A stretch of 64,000 bases of DNA. Source: Akanthomyces muscarius (Eukaryota > Ascomycota > Sordariomycetes > Hypocreales > Cordycipitaceae). The DNA is taken from contig NC_079246.1 in NCBI RefSeq assembly GCF_028009165.1, forward strand, positions 2,542,001 to 2,606,000, in the 5' to 3' direction. A model generated the notes under the pieces. It was not told the origin of the DNA. It did not search any database and saw nothing but the letters and a program-made list of their open reading frames with translations. A program made the translations under genes and the position numbers. How positions within the stretch are numbered: position 1 is the first letter of the stretch; the number at the start of each line of letters is the position of its first letter. Below are positions 23,096 to 34,993 of the stretch, piece after piece.

Positions 23096-24904
23096 ATGTT
23101 CCATGCCAATACTGCAAAGCCAAACACAATGCGCGCTGCAAAGACAAAGACCAGCTGCACAAAGCCAGCCGGCGGGATAAAGCGCAGCTGTCAGGAACGC
23201 GCAGGACCCGATGTCGCTACGCCCAAGGCAATGAAAGACCCCAACTGGAGAACTCGCCACGACGCGAGCTCTTCGACAGACATTGAGAATTTGATGCCCT
23301 CAATGGATCAGCTCAACAGCAAAGTCCACCCACAGGCCACTTCATCCTACAGCAATCACAGCTCCCACCAGGACCGAGGCAGCTCCGACTTTTCGATTGT
23401 TGACAGATGTTCTTCTGAGGCCTCGTCGGCTTCCGAGAGCTTTGTCAAGATTCTCAAAAAGATCGATTTGGAGCAAGTCGATGGCCGGCAAATGAGTATT
23501 TTCGAGCTCGACCTACGCCCAGAGACTCCTACCCCCGCCATTGCAAGCAATGACCGACGATTTGCCAAAGTCTCTCGAAATGCGGCAAGTCATCAACAAG
23601 ACTCTAGCTCAGCCACTCGAGTGACTGCGTCCTTGCAGGGCACGGATAACACACAAACTCCTGACGTGTTCCAACTTTTGACTGTTGACAGACTCTGTCG
23701 TCAGTCGTCCTCAGTCACTTCGTCTCACTCTCCGTTGAACGAATCGCGTGGGATCTACGACAGAGATAAAGACACCGGCGTTCTGTTTGGCCAGTCTGTT
23801 CCAGGCGCTCGCGATCGGACACCAGTGGATGGGTCACGCCAGTCCCCTCAAACAGCCATTCGCAACAGTCGTGATCAAGCCTTTCGAAGATTGATTCGGA
23901 GACTCAACGGCGATAGTCACTCCAGCACAAGTCAGGCATCGCAGCCACCAATGACAAACCAGGCCACACATAAGCCACCCGCGCCCGAGCTTGCAAACAG
24001 GCCACTTGTCAATCTCCGAAGGCCCTTGGGAGGTGGAGGCCGACGCAATCAAACCATATCCGACTTCAAGGTGGACTATTGGGAACATAGTCAATCAAGT
24101 AAGACAAGTCATGAAGGCTCTGAAGCTACCGTGCAGAAATCCAGCAGCCGAAATACTTGGAATCCGAAGGCGAGAGAATTTCTCTCCATAGGTCATCAAC
24201 AAAACTCTCGACGTCCACCTTTGTCCAACACTGGCGTCTCGGGTTCGCAAGAGGCAGCATCGAGCAACTTCAGCGCATTGCCAGCACACTTTATGGCGGC
24301 ATGGACGAAACCTAATGCGCAACCCTTTGCTCCATATCAGTCTACCAGTGATCAAGACTCTGTTCCTAACGGTACCTTCAATCCACCAGTGCCAACAGCT
24401 GCCCCAGCCTGTAACATGGGACTTGGTCCGGAAACTTTTAGCCTTACTCACTTCCTACCTGGAGGCTCAGCTCTACAGCCACACTTCTTTACTGCACAGC
24501 ATGTGCCTAGTATCCAAGCCCCGATCATGCCTTTTGGGAGCTTCTCAGCGCAGCAAGCTGCGGCACAGCAACTCGCTGCGCAGCAGATTGCGGCTCTCCC
24601 ATACCTTGCCTCCCTTGCATCTCTCGGCCCGCCTCCGTCGCTCTTGACCGGACTGGAAAAGCCCAACTTGACAGCCAATATCCGCCGGCCAGCGGTCCCG
24701 AAGCCCACGCTGCCTAATGCTGGTGCCCAGCTGGCATATGAGGAGTGGATTGAGTGGCGAAAGGCCAACGAACCAGGATATGCCGTTGAATGCAAGGCCC
24801 GACAGCAGCGGAGATCTCAAAGAGTCAAGGGCCCCAAAGAAGGCGGCGGAGATAAGCCCGCGGAATCCTGCCTGGCACCAGTCACAGCCGTAGCTGCTTC
24901 ATGA
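23096..24904 (+). CDS. Conserved-looking protein of unknown function, 602 aa
   Basis: One uninterrupted exon for 602 residues; I do not recognise the family. The N-terminal 60 residues are basic with KTKTSCTKPAGGIKRS. The middle is Ser/Gln/Asn-rich and disordered, with a short ordered patch SESFVKILKKIDLEQVDGR near residues 110-130. Near residue 480 comes a Gln/Ala-rich stretch (FSAQQAAAQQLAAQQIAAL), followed by a C-terminal aromatic and basic motif, LAYEEWIEWRKANEPGYAVE and RQQRRSQRVKG, which looks like the conserved core. No signal peptide or membrane segment is seen. Low-complexity content with a basic C-terminal motif suggests a nuclear or RNA-associated protein, but that is inference. 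It starts 565 bases after aim24 on the same strand, with its own leader. Confidence 0.72.
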   Translation: MFHANTAKPNTMRAAKTKTSCTKPAGGIKRSCQERAGPDVATPKAMKDPNWRTRHDASSSTDIENLMPSMDQLNSKVHPQATSSYSNHSSHQDRGSSDFSIVDRCSSEASSASESFVKILKKIDLEQVDGRQMSIFELDLRPETPTPAIASNDRRFAKVSRNAASHQQDSSSATRVTASLQGTDNTQTPDVFQLLTVDRLCRQSSSVTSSHSPLNESRGIYDRDKDTGVLFGQSVPGARDRTPVDGSRQSPQTAIRNSRDQAFRRLIRRLNGDSHSSTSQASQPPMTNQATHKPPAPELANRPLVNLRRPLGGGGRRNQTISDFKVDYWEHSQSSKTSHEGSEATVQKSSSRNTWNPKAREFLSIGHQQNSRRPPLSNTGVSGSQEAASSNFSALPAHFMAAWTKPNAQPFAPYQSTSDQDSVPNGTFNPPVPTAAPACNMGLGPETFSLTHFLPGGSALQPHFFTAQHVPSIQAPIMPFGSFSAQQAAAQQLAAQQIAALPYLASLASLGPPPSLLTGLEKPNLTANIRRPAVPKPTLPNAGAQLAYEEWIEWRKANEPGYAVECKARQQRRSQRVKGPKEGGGDKPAESCLAPVTAVAAS

Positions 24905-26040
24905 TTGCTCTGGTACCTGAAGGCGCCCGCTTGCGTGTGCCTCTTGACCACTGCGTCATTACCCTCTCACAGGTGCATTCGAGCGAATGCGTTCCGTTTA
25001 GTCTAGAGGGAATAGTTGTTATTTTACGGCTTGATTCTCTTGTCAATCATTTTCATAGGTCTCCTGGTTGATTTTGTTGGGACAAGGAGGACGAGGGGTG
25101 AGTGTATCTGGTATTGCAGGACTACCAATTGGATTATCAATGTTGTGCCGAATATTATATAGTGTTCTAACAGTCTCTGCCTCTTCTCTATGCAGACAAT
25201 TAAAAATGATTTACTAATATCGCATCTCCATGTCTTAAGTCAGCCTACAGGTGGCGAGATGTCCCTGTTTTTCATTAGCCCGAGTGCGAAAGGATGCCGT
25301 TGATGTGTAAGTAAGAGCCCATTGATGGAATCCTTGATCCGTCCGGCCCCCTTCAGCCCCAGCCTCCATCCCCCCCAAGACGAGGCTCTGAATCCTCGGA
25401 GTCGCTCGGTATACCGGAAACCGCCTCACCCGGTCCTGATACGTCACAAGAAACGCCTTGGCTGATTGATGGTGGGCTGCTGGTGGTGCTGCTGGTGGTG
25501 GTGGTCGGGGTGGTCGGTCGCGTCCCCAAACTGGCCAGGCGTCCCTCTTCTCCTTTCCTGATGGTGAAGCGTTCCATTTCATACAGCTCTACATGTAGTC
25601 CCGTCACAATCTAGAGAGTAAAACATAAAAAGGAAGAGTACTGTTTAATTAAAAAAAAAACAGGTTTCAATTCGTACGCTGTCGTACCATTCATCCAAAT
25701 GTGTTGTGAAACGTCCAACTAGTATAAAAGTAAAGATAATGAGCAAAACAACAAAAGCCGACCCTGAGTAAATCTCTGTATATATATAAGAAGACCGATG
25801 ATATAATAAAAAAGGTGTATCCCAAGTGTTTGAAGGAAATTGAAGAGGAAAAAGGTATAAATGACGAAGTATTCTCGGAACAAGACATACAAAAACGTCA
25901 CCATTCTTTGCCCAAAGAGTAAAAATGCAACCTGAAAAAAAAGGACAAAAACCCGCTTCGCTAAAAGAAAAGATGTCATGACAGTGTAGACCCAAGTTTA
26001 TATAGCCTCCATTCCTTTTTCTTGTTCTTTTTCTTTTTCA
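24905..26040. other. Intergenic between convergent genes
   Basis: 1.1 kb between two convergent genes, so it holds two 3' UTRs. The right part (25620-26000) is AT-rich. It contains a GGTGGTGCTGCTGGTGGTGGTGG stretch around 25480-25505. No gene is seen. Confidence 0.5.
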
Positions 26041-27801
26041 TCATGACCGACTCCAAGCGTTGCATTCCTCGCCCTCGGCATCCTCGTCGTCGGCACCGTG
26101 ACGAGCCATCGAGGCTCGCCGGGCAGCGCCCGAGGTAACGCTGGTGCGCGAGCCGCCGGAACGACCACCGCGGGAGCTGCCGCCCTCACCGCGCAACGGG
26201 TTGCACAGCTTCCAGTCGCCGTGCGAGGTCTGACGCGTCACGTTGACGCCATCGCTAGCCGCCCAGTCGGTGAGTGTCCAGTCGCCAGGACCGCCAAAGG
26301 CCACGGGGGGTTCCTCGCCGCTGGCGGCTCGCTCGAGATGCAGGGCAACGTGCTCCATACGGTCGTCCCAGGCGTTGGGACCGTGGAACTCAGAGGGACA
26401 GCCCGATGCAGGGCACAGCATGTATGTGGGCAGCTGGCAGCGCGTGCGGGCGGCGCTGGCTTGGAGCTCGCGCATGCGGTCCTCAATCTCACTAGGGACG
26501 GGCTTCCTTGAGCCAGACCCCATGACGGGGCTGCCTTCGGGAGCCAAGTGCATGCGGCGGATGTGCTGGGTGTAGAGATCTTTGCGGTTAAAGATGGAGC
26601 CAAAAGCAGGGAGCGAGGCGGCGCGAGCGCGCGTCGAAGGCCCACGAGTCTGGCCGCAGGTTCCCTCGGTGCAGATCCAGTAGCGGAGAGCTAGGTGCTG
26701 CGAGGCAACATGGCGCTTCCACTCGTTCTTGGACGCGAATCGCGAGGTGCATCCAGCGTAGTGGAAGACGCAGAGGAGCGGTCTTGTGTGCTCAGACTTG
26801 ATATGCTTCTGGAGAGTAGGGATGTCGCGGAAGGTCAGGTTGCAGGCTGTGCACTCGGGAATGGTGCTTTCTGTCAGGGTTCTCATGGAAGGCAGAGTGG
26901 TAGTGGTAGTAGCAGAAGAGGGAGTCGGGTATGGTAGAAGAGTTTGGGAAGCGCGGCCGACGCTGACGGGTGACGGGCGACGCTGCTGCTTCTTCATGTC
27001 ACGGCTGTGTTTCTTGCGGGGAATTGAGACGGAAGAAGCGCGTGTGTTGGTAGTGGCATCATCGCCGGTGCTAAAGGAAGATGGGCTCGAGTGTCTAGCA
27101 TCGCTATCGATCGAGGGAACAAGCAGGCCGGAAAAGGCGTCGCTGTGTTGGCTGAAGCCGCGAGGCACCGCAGAGCTGGCAGCGCCGTGGCTCAGGTGGT
27201 CGCGGCCGTATGGCAGAGGGGCCATGGAAACAAAGGCTGGGTATGCGCTGCTGCTGGAAGTGGTGAGCAAATCCTCAGAAGAGTGCATGTCCGGCTGATT
27301 CTCGAAACCAGCACCGAGGTGAGCTATCTGTGAGGCCTGGATGCTGGAGCAAGACATGTCCTGCGCGGCGTAGCTGTCGTAGTAAGGCGCGACGCCACTG
27401 TTCCACGACTGTTGGTAGGTCTTGTCGGCGTTGGTCAGCATCGTGGACCACTCCTCGGGAGTGCTGGGACCGTGTGAGCCGTCCATGGGAAAATCGCTTT
27501 CAATGGAATGGCTGAGGAGGCTCTGAGTTGGTGAAGACAATGGCAGAGTGTAGGCGGCACTGCGTTGCAGCGTCGCGCTCTTGCTGTCGTAGGAGACGGG
27601 GCCAAACGGCGAGGCAGTCTCTGTGGCGCTATAGGCAAAGGAGTGCTGCATACCAGAATGGCAGCTGGAAGCGTCGCCGGCAAAATGGGCAGACTCTTCG
27701 AGAGCAGCAGGGGAGATGGATCTCAGGTCGTCAAATGTCAGCGGCTGGTTGACAGCAGGCAGAGTGACTTGGAAGTTGTTGGGGGAGCTTGAGGCCTGCA
27801 T
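26041..27801 (-). CDS. C2H2 zinc-finger protein, probable transcription factor
   Basis: 586 residues without an intron. The frame is open 32 codons further upstream, but the first in-frame ATG is at 27801. Residues 1-310 are Ser/Pro/Thr-rich and likely disordered. A basic stretch at 261-276 (PRKKHSRDMKKQQRRP) is a probable nuclear localisation signal. Zinc fingers follow: C317-x2-C320-x12-H333-x4-H338; C344-x6-C351-x12-H364-x4-H369; C377-x4-C382 with H413-x4-H418 after a long loop; and C463-x4-C468 with H484-x3-H488. The order, with a final finger containing GPNAWDDRMEHVALHLE, is the pattern of a large fungal C2H2 family found in Pezizomycotina. Its targets are unknown. The C-terminus is Gly/Ser/Arg-rich. 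It is preceded by 11 kb with no supported gene, so its promoter may be long. Confidence 0.87.
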   Translation of the reverse strand: MQASSSPNNFQVTLPAVNQPLTFDDLRSISPAALEESAHFAGDASSCHSGMQHSFAYSATETASPFGPVSYDSKSATLQRSAAYTLPLSSPTQSLLSHSIESDFPMDGSHGPSTPEEWSTMLTNADKTYQQSWNSGVAPYYDSYAAQDMSCSSIQASQIAHLGAGFENQPDMHSSEDLLTTSSSSAYPAFVSMAPLPYGRDHLSHGAASSAVPRGFSQHSDAFSGLLVPSIDSDARHSSPSSFSTGDDATTNTRASSVSIPRKKHSRDMKKQQRRPSPVSVGRASQTLLPYPTPSSATTTTTLPSMRTLTESTIPECTACNLTFRDIPTLQKHIKSEHTRPLLCVFHYAGCTSRFASKNEWKRHVASQHLALRYWICTEGTCGQTRGPSTRARAASLPAFGSIFNRKDLYTQHIRRMHLAPEGSPVMGSGSRKPVPSEIEDRMRELQASAARTRCQLPTYMLCPASGCPSEFHGPNAWDDRMEHVALHLERAASGEEPPVAFGGPGDWTLTDWAASDGVNVTRQTSHGDWKLCNPLRGEGGSSRGGRSGGSRTSVTSGAARRASMARHGADDEDAEGEECNAWSRS

Positions 27802-30800
27802 TCTGTCCCGGGCAGAGGAGAAGGAGGAAACGGGCAGAATATATGCGGGCCAACGACAGGTAGAAGGGTGGTGGGTGGGAGGGGACGAGGGGGCCAAAAA
27901 AAGTGAATGCAGGATTCGTTGGTGGCAGAATGAGTCGACCGGCGGCAGCGTTTCTATTTGGGCAACAGATGGCGGCTAGCGCAGAACAATGCTTGCAGCG
28001 GCACGTATTGCTATCCTGGGACGGGCTGCTGCGCTGTGGTGGGTGAGGAGCAGGGTGGTTGGTTGGCACCAGGTTTCATGTGTGCGCGTGTTGTGTTGGT
28101 AGATGGCTATCTTGGAGAGTTGAGAGTTGCGAGGCTTGGGAAGGTCTGCGAGCTGATTGATGGTCGAAGGGGATGCGAGACGAGATCAGAGGGAAGCGGA
28201 CCAGAGATAGATATATATTCTGCACAAGAAGCAGATGCAACGATGCCAAGGGTCCACCACCTTCGTCAAGAAGCTCTGAGCTGCGGTCGGGGGGGACGGG
28301 GCGTGTGAAGTCTTCCTCGTTGGCTGAGGCGTGCAACGACGCCGTTCTTTTTTAGATCGATGGCGGTATTATTTATTTTTATTCCTGTATATCCTGCGAG
28401 TCAAGGTACTTGGCCAGTAACTTAGTTGCAAGCACCATTACGAGATCGGCCGCCAACTAGCAGCCCAGCGCCTTCGCCTCGCCTGACCTGCTGCCGACGA
28501 CCGAGAGGGGGGGTGGGAGGCTCACCCTCGTTCATGATGCTTCGTTTATCCTGCGACACGCCCCTCCCTCACGCCCAGGTACAGGGTGTCTGGGCTGGTG
28601 GCAGGGACCTTTGGCCTTTCATGTCGCCTCCGCTGAACCTCCGCAGCCCTAGCCAATAGCCACTAGCCTCCCCGTGCCTCCGTAGGCTCAATTAGGAAAC
28701 CGCCGTGGTCCACTGTCCTAGGGCCAACCTTGATGCAGTGTTCGAAAAGGTCCAGTGCTAACTCCGGTGAGTGTGAGTCTGGCTAGCACTGAGCAGTCAA
28801 ACGGAAGAGGCGTTGTGCTGGTACGAGGAGGCGTTTCGAGGCATGTTCGCAGTAACCAATTTTAGACCGCCCTGGTGACGACATTTGCCATGGCTGTCAA
28901 AAGGACCTTGAGCTATCACCGGCATGTCGGTCGCGGCTGTCATGCAACGAGATACCCTTCTCGGCAGCATCATCAGCAGTGCGTTTGTGTCTTGCCGGAT
29001 TGGCGAGTTACTCGATATTACTGGGCCCCGCAATAGACGATGGTTGCTGTCGTACTCAGTACGTACTCCAGCACGTTATCCAGAAGGCAGGGCGCAAGGC
29101 GGAGGCGCCCAACGGTTAGGATGGTGGGCACACTCAAGTCTGTCGATGCCGCCAGTATTCCGTGCTGTACCAGGCAAAGGCTCCCCCACTGAGTCAAAAT
29201 GACGCTAATTGCGGCGGTTTGGCTGGCCATGTCACCTGCACGTCGTTTACTGTACGTGTGAGTGTTGCGCGGCGGTTGATTGCTGCGCTGGAGCAGGCAT
29301 CGTGCCCTGGAAATAGCAGCCGCAGGCGTACATTTGGCCCCCAGAACCAAGCCGCTTCAGGCATGAGTTATGGTTGCGAGGACATCTAGTCTGTCGCCCG
29401 CTGTCGTATCGTGTCCAGGGCTAGCGAGAGTTTAGTGGCTCAGCGACTCGAGATCTCGGCCTGACAATTGGCCGGGAAACATGACGGCGACGACTCTTGC
29501 GCCTTCTGTACTCTGAAGCAACAGCTGAATCCGATTTTGACCCAAAACAGGCCAACTATTGTGAGATTGTACGAAGCTGCCATCGCTGAATCGGCCGGCC
29601 ATGTCCCGTCTGGGGACTAAAATAGCGCCTGTCCACTGTAACGAGTGTCAACAAGTAGTGGATTGGGCCGGTCTGTTCTGTAGCGTCGGGCTCGTCTAAC
29701 TGCTTCCCACTGGTACCCGCAGTACTGGTAGTGCGGTGCCGTGGCTTGCTAGCAGGGCTTGTCGGTGAGTATTCCGCCTTCCGGCCGCCCCCTCTGCGCC
29801 GCGTAGACAGGTGAACACCGGTGCTAATATCCACTAGGTTCATCAGTGACGCGACGCATGTTGCGTAATGCTGGGCGGCACATGGTGGCACACAACAGTG
29901 CTGGTGTCTGCTGGCAGTACTGTGACGTGATGTGCATAGGACTCGGAGCCCTGTGCAGAAGCTCACAGTGGGAGCGAGCAGAGCGACGGTCAGTCCGGGT
30001 GGTGCAAGCCCTCACGGAGTCTCCAATGTGCAGCTGGTTACTTTTGGGCGATCTGTGACCACAGGAAGAGGCCACGGCCAAGGCACACAGCAACGAGCAA
30101 TCAAACTTCTAAACTGGCCGGCCACTGGGAGCTTGAGAGTCACCGATTGGGTCGTAGCTGAAAAAGGACGCCAAAAGTCAGGCAGCGCCTTAGCTGGAAA
30201 GGCGACAGGGACGCAGGTCAAAGTGCCCTTTGGTGCCCTTTTACAGGGCTGAGAGCCACATGGGGGCGTGCGTGCGATAAACTGTGCGGCACAGTAAAAG
30301 CAGGCTGGCACACTCGTTCAAGATCGCCCCAACTCGGGCATAGCTGGGTTAGGATTCGAGGCGAATCATGCCGAGGAGCCAAAGCTAACCATATTTACAC
30401 AACGAATTGGAAGGCTCTTTTCTGTTTCTGAGAAGCCGATATTGGTGATGAAGACTGTTGCCGAGCCGACTTTGATTTGAGATGTTTTTCTAGCAACTTG
30501 GCAGGGGCCGGCGAGGCAGGGCCATGTCGAGATGCTGGCATCGAGAAGCTCCGGGCCGATTCCGCCCAATGTGGAATCTGGTGTGGCGACGATGGCTGAG
30601 CCGAAATTGGCGGTGGTTTCCACTTGAATCAAGGTGAGGCTTGGAATCTTGCTCAGCGTGACGCTCCTGGCTGCCTTCACAAAAGAAATGGCAATTTGTC
30701 TCTATCATTGGATTTGGGTACTTGAGATCTGCGCGTGGCCTGGCCGGTGCGGGCCAATGTCTAAGTTGATGCCTACCTCCTGCATCGCGGGATCCTTCTA

Positions 30801-32205
30801 AATCTTCTTTTTTTAGTGCGGCCTTCATGTATGTCGCAGCAGGCTGAGCCAGTCAGTCAGCGCACTGAATGCCTAACAGAAGCATCAACATGGATTCCAG
30901 AAGCGAGCTAAACGAGGCGATTGTAAAGCTCAACTGGGGACTTCGTGGCTCATCTTGTTTCCACTCTGCGTTGCATTGTGCAATTAGCCGTTTGCATTGG
31001 TTGCGTCACGTTGATTGACGAGCAGTCTCTGTTTTCCTCATATGACCCCCGTCCGCTGAAGTTTGTTTGCGTTCCCTATCCCGTGCTATTGACCATCGTT
31101 TAATGCAACTGGCGGGTATTTGTTCGGCCGCAATAGCATAAACGACCTTGTGAAGGCGCCACTGGGGAACAGCTCGGTGGTGGGTGGGACAATGGTGAAT
31201 GGGAATTTTGCGTAGTTTCCCATGGGTAGCCCACCACGCTAAACCAGCGGCGGGGAGAGAGAGGGGGCGCTCGTTGGTGATGATGAAGCTGGGCAAAGGC
31301 TAAGGTAGAAGAGTCATTCTTGATAGCAAATCGTGGATACTTGGGGTGATGTAAGGGAGGAGGGGGGGTGTGGCTGTTTGTTGGCTGCTGGTCAAGACTG
31401 AGAGAGCCAGTAAAACGCGCAGGAAACGCGCCCACTCAACGGGCTGGTGCTCGCAGAGGACAGGGGTAGAGCTGCAGACGAGGTGCCCCGCCGTTAGCGT
31501 GCTTTGTCAACGATGAGATGGGGGACGGGTGGCTGTATGGCCAATGAGGAGAAGGTTGTAACGAGAATTTATGGGGGTCCGCCAACGGCTGGCAGGGCAG
31601 GGCAACAGCGAAATCAGCCTGCGCTGGTCTGATGTGCTAGCGTGCTGGTGCTAGGTAGGAGGTAGCCTCTGATACAGTGGCAAAGTGGGCAGCGACCCGA
31701 CAGCGACTGGAGCACCCGCAGGCGGCCAATGCCCTGTATTTTGATGGTGTTCCAGGGCACCAGCCTGCTACCAGTAGTGACAGACCACCCCAAAGGTCCT
31801 GCGTCGTCCGCCACTGCCCCTCCATCGTCAGTGGGCTGAACCCGTGGAACTTCTGCCCGGAATACAGTGGATGGACTTCGTCAATACTCACCATGCAAGC
31901 TTGCAAGGCAGAGCGATGTATCCGTACTGGATTAAGGTTCTTCTCTCTATTTAGCGTACCGGTAGCTCAGGGAGACGGGCCGGGTCTTACAGGATGCCCC
32001 TGCAGAGTGCCCCAACTGCTCATGCCGCCAAGTCAAACTGGCAGGATGAAGCGCTCTGCACCACACAAGAGGCGCGAGCTTATCATCTACTAGTAGAACC
32101 GGTCCTTTGTCGCGGCTCGAGAATATACTGGTGCTTACTCTCCAACTGGAGCTGAATGGCATTTATACGAGATGCAACCCTTTCTTCGTCTATAATGGAA
32201 CCCGT

Positions 32206-32271
32206 CACATCACACATCACCCATCACACATCACCCATCACACCCATCACCCATCACACACATCATACATC
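32206..32271 (+). repeat. Degenerate tandem array of CATCACAC/CATCACCC
   Basis: About nine imperfect copies of a 6-9 base unit of the type CATCACMC in tandem, in non-coding DNA. It is a simple repeat with no evident function. Confidence 0.85.
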
Positions 32272-34980
32272 CCGGTGATCCTGTCTGTGTAAAGATTGAT
32301 TTGCAGATTCTCAAGACAAAAGTAAATCGCACTGCCCCAAAACTCATCGCCCAGGAAATAGATGACGTCCGACGGCCCCGCGTGGAGAGGGGGCCAAGGG
32401 ACGATGTTTCCTGGGGCGGTAGTCTGGGGGCGCATGGGCTCTCAGTAACACGATGAGCTTGGCCTTTTTTTTTCATGCCCCTGTTTGGCAATACCCGCGC
32501 GGTATGACCTCCATGGTTCGCCTTGGGACCACGTTTTGGCTTCTGCCCATCCTGACTGCAGGTTGGAGTCGTTCAATGACCCGTCGGCTCGAACCCGCTC
32601 GAATCCTTCCGGGTATCGCTCGGTAAAGTCGCGGGCATGCTCTGTCTCTCTCTCTTTCTCCGCAGCTCATACGGACATCGTCTAAAATCTCCCACTTTGG
32701 CTTACGGCCAAACGGGGTGCATGCAGGCAAAGGGCGCTCTCTGCCTTGGGAATGTGATGTAGCTTCATCTCGTACTGTTTTGGACAGGTGCAAGCAAGTC
32801 GCCCAGCCTCGCTGTTGATGACGTGCTGACTCGACAGCGTCGAGTGATGGTACGCCCTCGGAGAAAAGTAACCAGGAAATGGTTTACAGATCAATGATTC
32901 CAGTGCTGACTTCCCACTTTCCGTGGGGACTAGGAACGCAGTCAAGCTACTGGTATTGTTGGCCGACCGGCAACCATCCTGTTAGAGGAAATTCTATGGA
33001 GTCATTTACGGATGCCGTTTCCAAGTAGACCCAAGCTGCTTCGAATCAAGTCCATTTTCCTATGCTGAGCCCCGATATGTGTGTGATCTTGCTAGTCCAC
33101 GCTAGATACGTAACTAAGAATTGGGGGCGGAATTGCCTGCCGCCACTGTACGAAGCTCCAGTCGGAGCTACGGACGCCCGGCGTTGCGGCGTACCATAAA
33201 CGAGAGATACACCGTGAAGGCGAAGAGAGCAAGTTTGTCTGGTCGTGTAGGGTATTGCGTGTTGATACACAGTCTGTACCAACTTGAGCCTCATCTTCCC
33301 TGTTCTCACTCATGCGCGAGAATAAAAGGGAAGAGAATGAACTGCCACAGCATGTCTCCCTCGGCGCTGTTGACCCTGACTTTGACATTTGATCCAGGCA
33401 CCAGTCTAAGGGGGCTACAGGCTGTTATGATGTTCTGGAGCGACGCCGAAGGAGGCAGGGGCAGGGGGGCTATCTCGTCATCACATTCTCCGTAATAGCC
33501 GCGGAGTTTGGCCCGGCGCTCGCAATTCGGAGTTTTCTTATTTGAACAGCCAAGCCAAGCCACACGGATTGCAGAAAAAAATAAAACAAAAGTTTGAACG
33601 AGTGCGATTATGGATACCCTGGCTCTCCTCGCTACTGACATTAGCTCCGTACTTCCGTACCGGAGACAATTGATGAAGGACTCGCCCGAGGCGCCAAAAG
33701 CTCCCCAAAGGAAGGTCTACAGCCCAGCTTTTACGGCCCCCATGCAGCTACCGTGTATATTCATCTCTGGTTGGTCGCCTCGATGGCAATCTCAGCTTCG
33801 CAGCCTGATATTTGGTAAAATCGTTCCTCCGGATCGTTCTCCTCGAGGAAAACAGGGCGCGCAAGGCGCAATCCTAGGGATACATAGTTGCTGGTACTGG
33901 TAAGCACGAATCTACCACAAACTATCGGTCGGCCGAGCACGAATGAAAGAATACATCTACACACCCCTTTCTCCAGCAGGGCAACCACGCGGGCACATTC
34001 TGGACCCGCTATGAACGACGAGTGTCACATTCCCGAGTCTACGCACCCCCTCCCTCTCACTCCCTGGGCGCTGTCAATGAGATGTCGAAATGGTGGTGGC
34101 ACCCACGAACGCCATCTAGCGCGATGCCAACCCACACCTGCTGCTACTTTCTGTTGGTGGCTTCGCGTTACAAGGCGAGAGAGATGGCCCCCATGCCGTC
34201 GTTTCTCATGAGTCACCATATTGACTTGGGCAATGTATGTAATTAGGAAAGAGGAGTAAGATGTCACCAGACTACTGCCAAAATAAAGTGCCCAAGGCAC
34301 CTCTTCTCTGTGTCTCATTTCGGCATCATGGGGCGACAAGGGGCTAGTGACAAAAAGACCCTGGAGAGAGAGGGGGGGGGGGGAAGGCGTAAAAGGCGTG
34401 CACCGAGTCCCAGACCCAGGCAAAACGGCCCGTGGAGGCGGGTTCCCCCGATTCGTCCAGCACCGAGACAAGACAGCCAACGCCATCGACACGATCGGCA
34501 AGGCAGACCAGAGCTTTTCCACTCGACGCAGAAAGATCATATGGGCTCACAGGGGAATCTACTGGGATGACTTTGTGCAGGATGCTTTGCTCCTCGTGGG
34601 AAATGGGACGTGATGTGCAAGGTGCGCCCTGTAACCGCCCAGACCGGCTGTGCATGTGCCTCATGCAACACCCCGGGCGCCGGCGGGCGTTGGCGGACAC
34701 GTTGGCCGATGCTCTTGCGTCACATATGACTGGGTATTTTCATACTGAAACTCTGATATAAGGACAGGGAGCATAAACTAAGACGAGAAAGAGAATCCAC
34801 ATTAGAAAGCCACCAACAAGATTTTAAAAAAACCTGGTTTCTAATCTACACCAAATCGACAGCCTTCTATGCCTTGTGGGGGGAGTGTGCAACGCAATTT
34901 CGTTTTGCCGTAGGCCAGACTGGGCAATCCGTCGGGGGCAACACACACGCGTCGCGCACGTTTTCTTCTTTCGCTACGGC

Positions 34981-34993
34981 GGGGGGGGGGGGG
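34981..34993 (+). repeat. Poly-G tract, 13 bases
   Basis: An unbroken run of 13 G in the gene-poor stretch. A second run of 12 G lies at 34372-34383. Such runs are unstable in sequencing and replication. Confidence 0.85.

Noticed and set aside
27802..27897. 32-codon N-terminal extension of the 26-kb C2H2 protein
   Set aside because: The extension begins with TTG, not ATG; the first ATG is at 27801.
30366..30680. Protein-like minus-strand frame of 104 codons
   Set aside because: No start context, domain, splice partner or neighbour supports it.
32206..32271. Short tandem array as a CRISPR-like or telomeric repeat
   Set aside because: Units of 6-9 bases without spacers, not the telomeric TTAGGG; simple sequence repeat.
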